DNA from: Gammaproteobacteria bacterium
GTDB lineage: Bacteria; Pseudomonadota; Gammaproteobacteria; Pseudomonadales; Azotimanducaceae
Direction: 5' to 3'
DNA length: 64,000 nt
NCBI GenBank assembly: GCA_030425195.1
Contig: JAUIAV010000002.1
Location: forward strand, 186,001-250,000
In this document: positions 62,397 through 64,000 of the stretch, piece by piece
How positions within the stretch are numbered: position 1 is the first letter of the stretch
Layout: each line of letters begins with the position of its first letter
The notes under the pieces: generated by a model
Seen by the model: only the letters and a program-made list of their open reading frames with translations
Databases searched by the model: none
What the model was told of the DNA's origin: nothing
Position numbers and translations under genes: made by a program

Positions 62397-63152
62397 ATGT
62401 CGGAATCGGGCGCAGGGCGCGGCACAGACGCAGCCAGACACAAGAACGATATCTACGGGGACGACCTGAAAGCACAGGGAGAGGCCGCCCCGGCCATTCC
62501 TGCCGCCACGGTGATTCTGCTGCGGGACGACCCTGATCCGCGTGTGCTCATGCTGCACAAGACCTCCAGGATCGCCTTCGGCGGCATGTGGGTGTTCCCA
62601 GGCGGCAGAATCGACGAGGAAGATCATCCGGAGGATGGCGATATCGATGTGGCGGCCCGGAATGCGGCGGCCCGGGAGACCATGGAGGAGGCCGGTATCG
62701 AATCCACGCCGGACGATTTCATCTGGTTTGCCCACTGGACACCGCCTGCCATCACACCCAAGCGGTTTGCCACCTGGTTCTTCGCTGCCGAGGCGACCGG
62801 TCACGACGTGGTCATCGACGGCGGGGAAATCCAGGATCACGAGTGGTTGAGTCCGGCCCGGGCGCTGGAACGTCATGCGGCGGGAGAGATCGATCTGGCG
62901 CCGCCCACCTGGATTACCCTCTACCAGCTTTCACTGTATGGGAGCACGGCGGACATACTGGCCAGGCTGCGAGCGTTCGAGCCGAAGATCTACGAAACGA
63001 AGATCGGCAAGGATCCGGAGGGTGTGCGCGTGGCCATGTGGGCGGGCGATGCGGGCTATCCGTCGGGAGACGGCAGCGTGCGGGGAGAGCGGCACCGTCT
63101 GGTCATGCGCCCGGAAGGCTTCGTCTTCGAGAATACGGTGGAGGTCTACTGA
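62397..63152 (+). CDS. Nudix hydrolase
   Basis: A 251-residue protein. The Nudix box is split by an insertion: GG (69-70) then, after a 22-residue acidic stretch, RETMEEAGI (93-101), with the catalytic REUXEEXGU residues R93, E94, E97, E98 in place. FPGG at 67-70 begins the motif. The C-terminal half resembles the longer Nudix branch that acts on CoA-type or nucleotide-diphosphate substrates. Substrate not determinable from sequence. Divergent from the beta-lactamase-like/FG-GAP gene. Confidence 0.9.
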   Translation: MSESGAGRGTDAARHKNDIYGDDLKAQGEAAPAIPAATVILLRDDPDPRVLMLHKTSRIAFGGMWVFPGGRIDEEDHPEDGDIDVAARNAAARETMEEAGIESTPDDFIWFAHWTPPAITPKRFATWFFAAEATGHDVVIDGGEIQDHEWLSPARALERHAAGEIDLAPPTWITLYQLSLYGSTADILARLRAFEPKIYETKIGKDPEGVRVAMWAGDAGYPSGDGSVRGERHRLVMRPEGFVFENTVEVY

Positions 63153-63197
63153 GGGACGGGCCGGCATTCCGGCCCATCCCCGTTCAGCGACGGACGG

Positions 63198-63866
63198 TCA
63201 GTTCAGCCGCCAGCCCAGCTCCAGACGCCACATGTCGAACTCCGGGTCTGCCGCGTCCTGAGCACCGTCCAGAAAGATCCGGTTGATGCTGCCTTTCACG
63301 AACATGCGGTTCTGGAAGTCGTAGCGCACGCCGAGGCCCGCGTTCCAGGAGAAGCGGGTGTCGTTGTAGGTGCTGAAGAAGTTGGCGCACACATAGCCCC
63401 ACCAGGGATCCCACCAGCAACCGGTCGACGGCGGACCGTCCGTGACGTTGGAGTCCACGTGGGTCCAGCCGAGGCCCAGCTGCAGATAGGGTGTGAAGTT
63501 GCCTTCGAGAACGTTCCAGGTGCCGTTCAGCGCTCCGTTGAAGACGCTGGCCTCGTGGGAGATCGTGACGGGATTGCCGGATTCCGGCACGATCACGGCA
63601 TCGTAGTCGGGTTTCACGAAACTGGCGTCGAAGCCCAGCGAGAGGTGCTGATTGAAGTTGTAGCCGAATCCGAAAGCGAAGCCGGTGGCGCTGTCGAAAT
63701 CGATGCTGGAGCCGCCGTCGCCGTTGGAGGATTCTGAGCTCGTGCCGATGAGCTGGATGGTCGCCTCCCAGCTCCGGGCCCGGTCTGCGCTGGCGGGTAC
63801 CGTCGCCAGCGCCAGCAGTGTGAAGGCAGCGATTGCTGCCGCGGCAGATCCGTTTCTCAGTTGCAT
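63198..63866 (-). CDS. Outer-membrane beta-barrel protein (OmpW-like)
   Basis: A 222-residue exported protein. The signal peptide is residues 1-27 (cleavage after ASA). The mature region has strands and glycine-rich turns (GFAFGFGYNFNQHLSLGFDA, TPYLQLGLGWT, GLGVRYDFQNRM) and a C-terminal strand LELGWRLN, consistent with an OmpW/OmpA-like eight-stranded barrel. The start is ATG 63866 with AGGAA 6 bases upstream. A small channel or structural porin is likely. It lies 32 bp after a gene of unknown extent that ends at 63899. Confidence 0.75.
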   Translation of the reverse strand: MQLRNGSAAAAIAAFTLLALATVPASADRARSWEATIQLIGTSSESSNGDGGSSIDFDSATGFAFGFGYNFNQHLSLGFDASFVKPDYDAVIVPESGNPVTISHEASVFNGALNGTWNVLEGNFTPYLQLGLGWTHVDSNVTDGPPSTGCWWDPWWGYVCANFFSTYNDTRFSWNAGLGVRYDFQNRMFVKGSINRIFLDGAQDAADPEFDMWRLELGWRLN

Positions 63867-63898
63867 GGTCGTTCCTGTCTCTGATCGATTCCCTGGAA

Positions 63899-64000
63899 TC
63901 ACTGGTTACCCGGCTGCGCGGTCAGATTCTGCAGCACGTTCTCCACGCTGAGCGAGCCGCCCTTGGTGGGTGGAAACTCCTTGAAAGTGGCGAGGAATTC
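63899..64000 (-). CDS. C-terminal end of a probable sulfatase, cut by window edge
   Basis: The last 33 residues of a minus-strand gene are visible, ending EFLATFKEFPPTKGGSLSVE and then NVLQNLTAQPGNQ. The FLATFKEFPP segment resembles the C-terminal tails of arylsulfatase-like proteins, but the catalytic part is outside the window. It lies upstream of the OmpW-like gene with 32 bp between, so they may be in one operon. Confidence 0.45.
   Translation of the reverse strand, partial: EFLATFKEFPPTKGGSLSVENVLQNLTAQPGNQ

Overview
This is a GC-rich, gene-dense chromosomal window with no rRNA, tRNA, insertion sequence, phage gene or CRISPR array that I could recognise. The gene content is a four-gene MCE/Mla lipid transporter with an auxiliary lipoprotein, a TolC/ABC/HlyD type I secretion system with a cadherin-repeat adhesin, a TonB-type protein, outer-membrane beta-barrels and many FAD, 2-oxoglutarate and CoA-dependent catabolic enzymes. 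This points to a Gram-negative Pseudomonadota, most likely a free-living (marine or soil) gammaproteobacterium. I cannot place it more precisely from sequence alone.

Layout. 0-11 kb: a truncated ORF, a large DyP-peroxidase/cytochrome P450 fusion, and on the minus strand a Tat-exported PLP enzyme followed by a cyclase-AAA-TPR regulator, then an M3 oligopeptidase with a uracil-DNA glycosylase. 11-20 kb: a double-VWA exported protein overlapping an amine oxidase, a putative HTH/nucleotidyltransferase toxin-antitoxin pair with a perfect palindrome upstream, a DUF6498-like membrane protein, a beta-barrel protein, a Baeyer-Villiger-type monooxygenase, an alpha/beta hydrolase and a voltage-gated cation channel with an unusually acidic selectivity filter. 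20.9-24.3 kb: MlaE(STAS)-MlaF-MlaD-lipoprotein operon. 24.3-30.6 kb: AhpD-like, isopenicillin-N-synthase-like and cysteine synthase-glutaredoxin genes on the minus strand, a two-domain CoA-transferase, and a glutathione S-transferase whose catalytic cysteine codon is TGA (candidate selenocysteine). 30.8-46 kb: mostly stand-alone metabolic genes: an MFS transporter with no canonical start codon, OsmC, flavoprotein, carboxylesterase, PhyH dioxygenase, a serine beta-lactamase-fold protein coupled to a BTAD/TolB/TPR regulator, NTF2-like, nitroreductase, phosphotriesterase-like lactonase, thiolase plus DUF35 pair and a carotenoid oxygenase. 46.3-58.8 kb: a six-gene minus-strand operon (TonB-like protein, adhesin, TPR-sulfotransferase, TolC, ABC transporter, HlyD). 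59-64 kb: TerB, a small orphan, a serine-hydrolase/FG-GAP fusion, a Nudix hydrolase, an outer-membrane barrel and the end of a probable sulfatase.

The three most interesting items are: (1) the GST gene in which the start codon, Shine-Dalgarno, N-terminal GST motif, in-frame TGA at the catalytic position and a downstream stem-loop all fit selenocysteine incorporation; (2) the type I secretion operon that includes a TPR-sulfotransferase between adhesin and exporter genes, recalling the Xanthomonas RaxST/RaxA/RaxB logic but with a giant cadherin-repeat adhesin as the apparent cargo; (3) the DyP-P450 fusion, which puts two peroxide-using haem centres on one chain. All functions are inferred from motifs read by eye; no database search was run.
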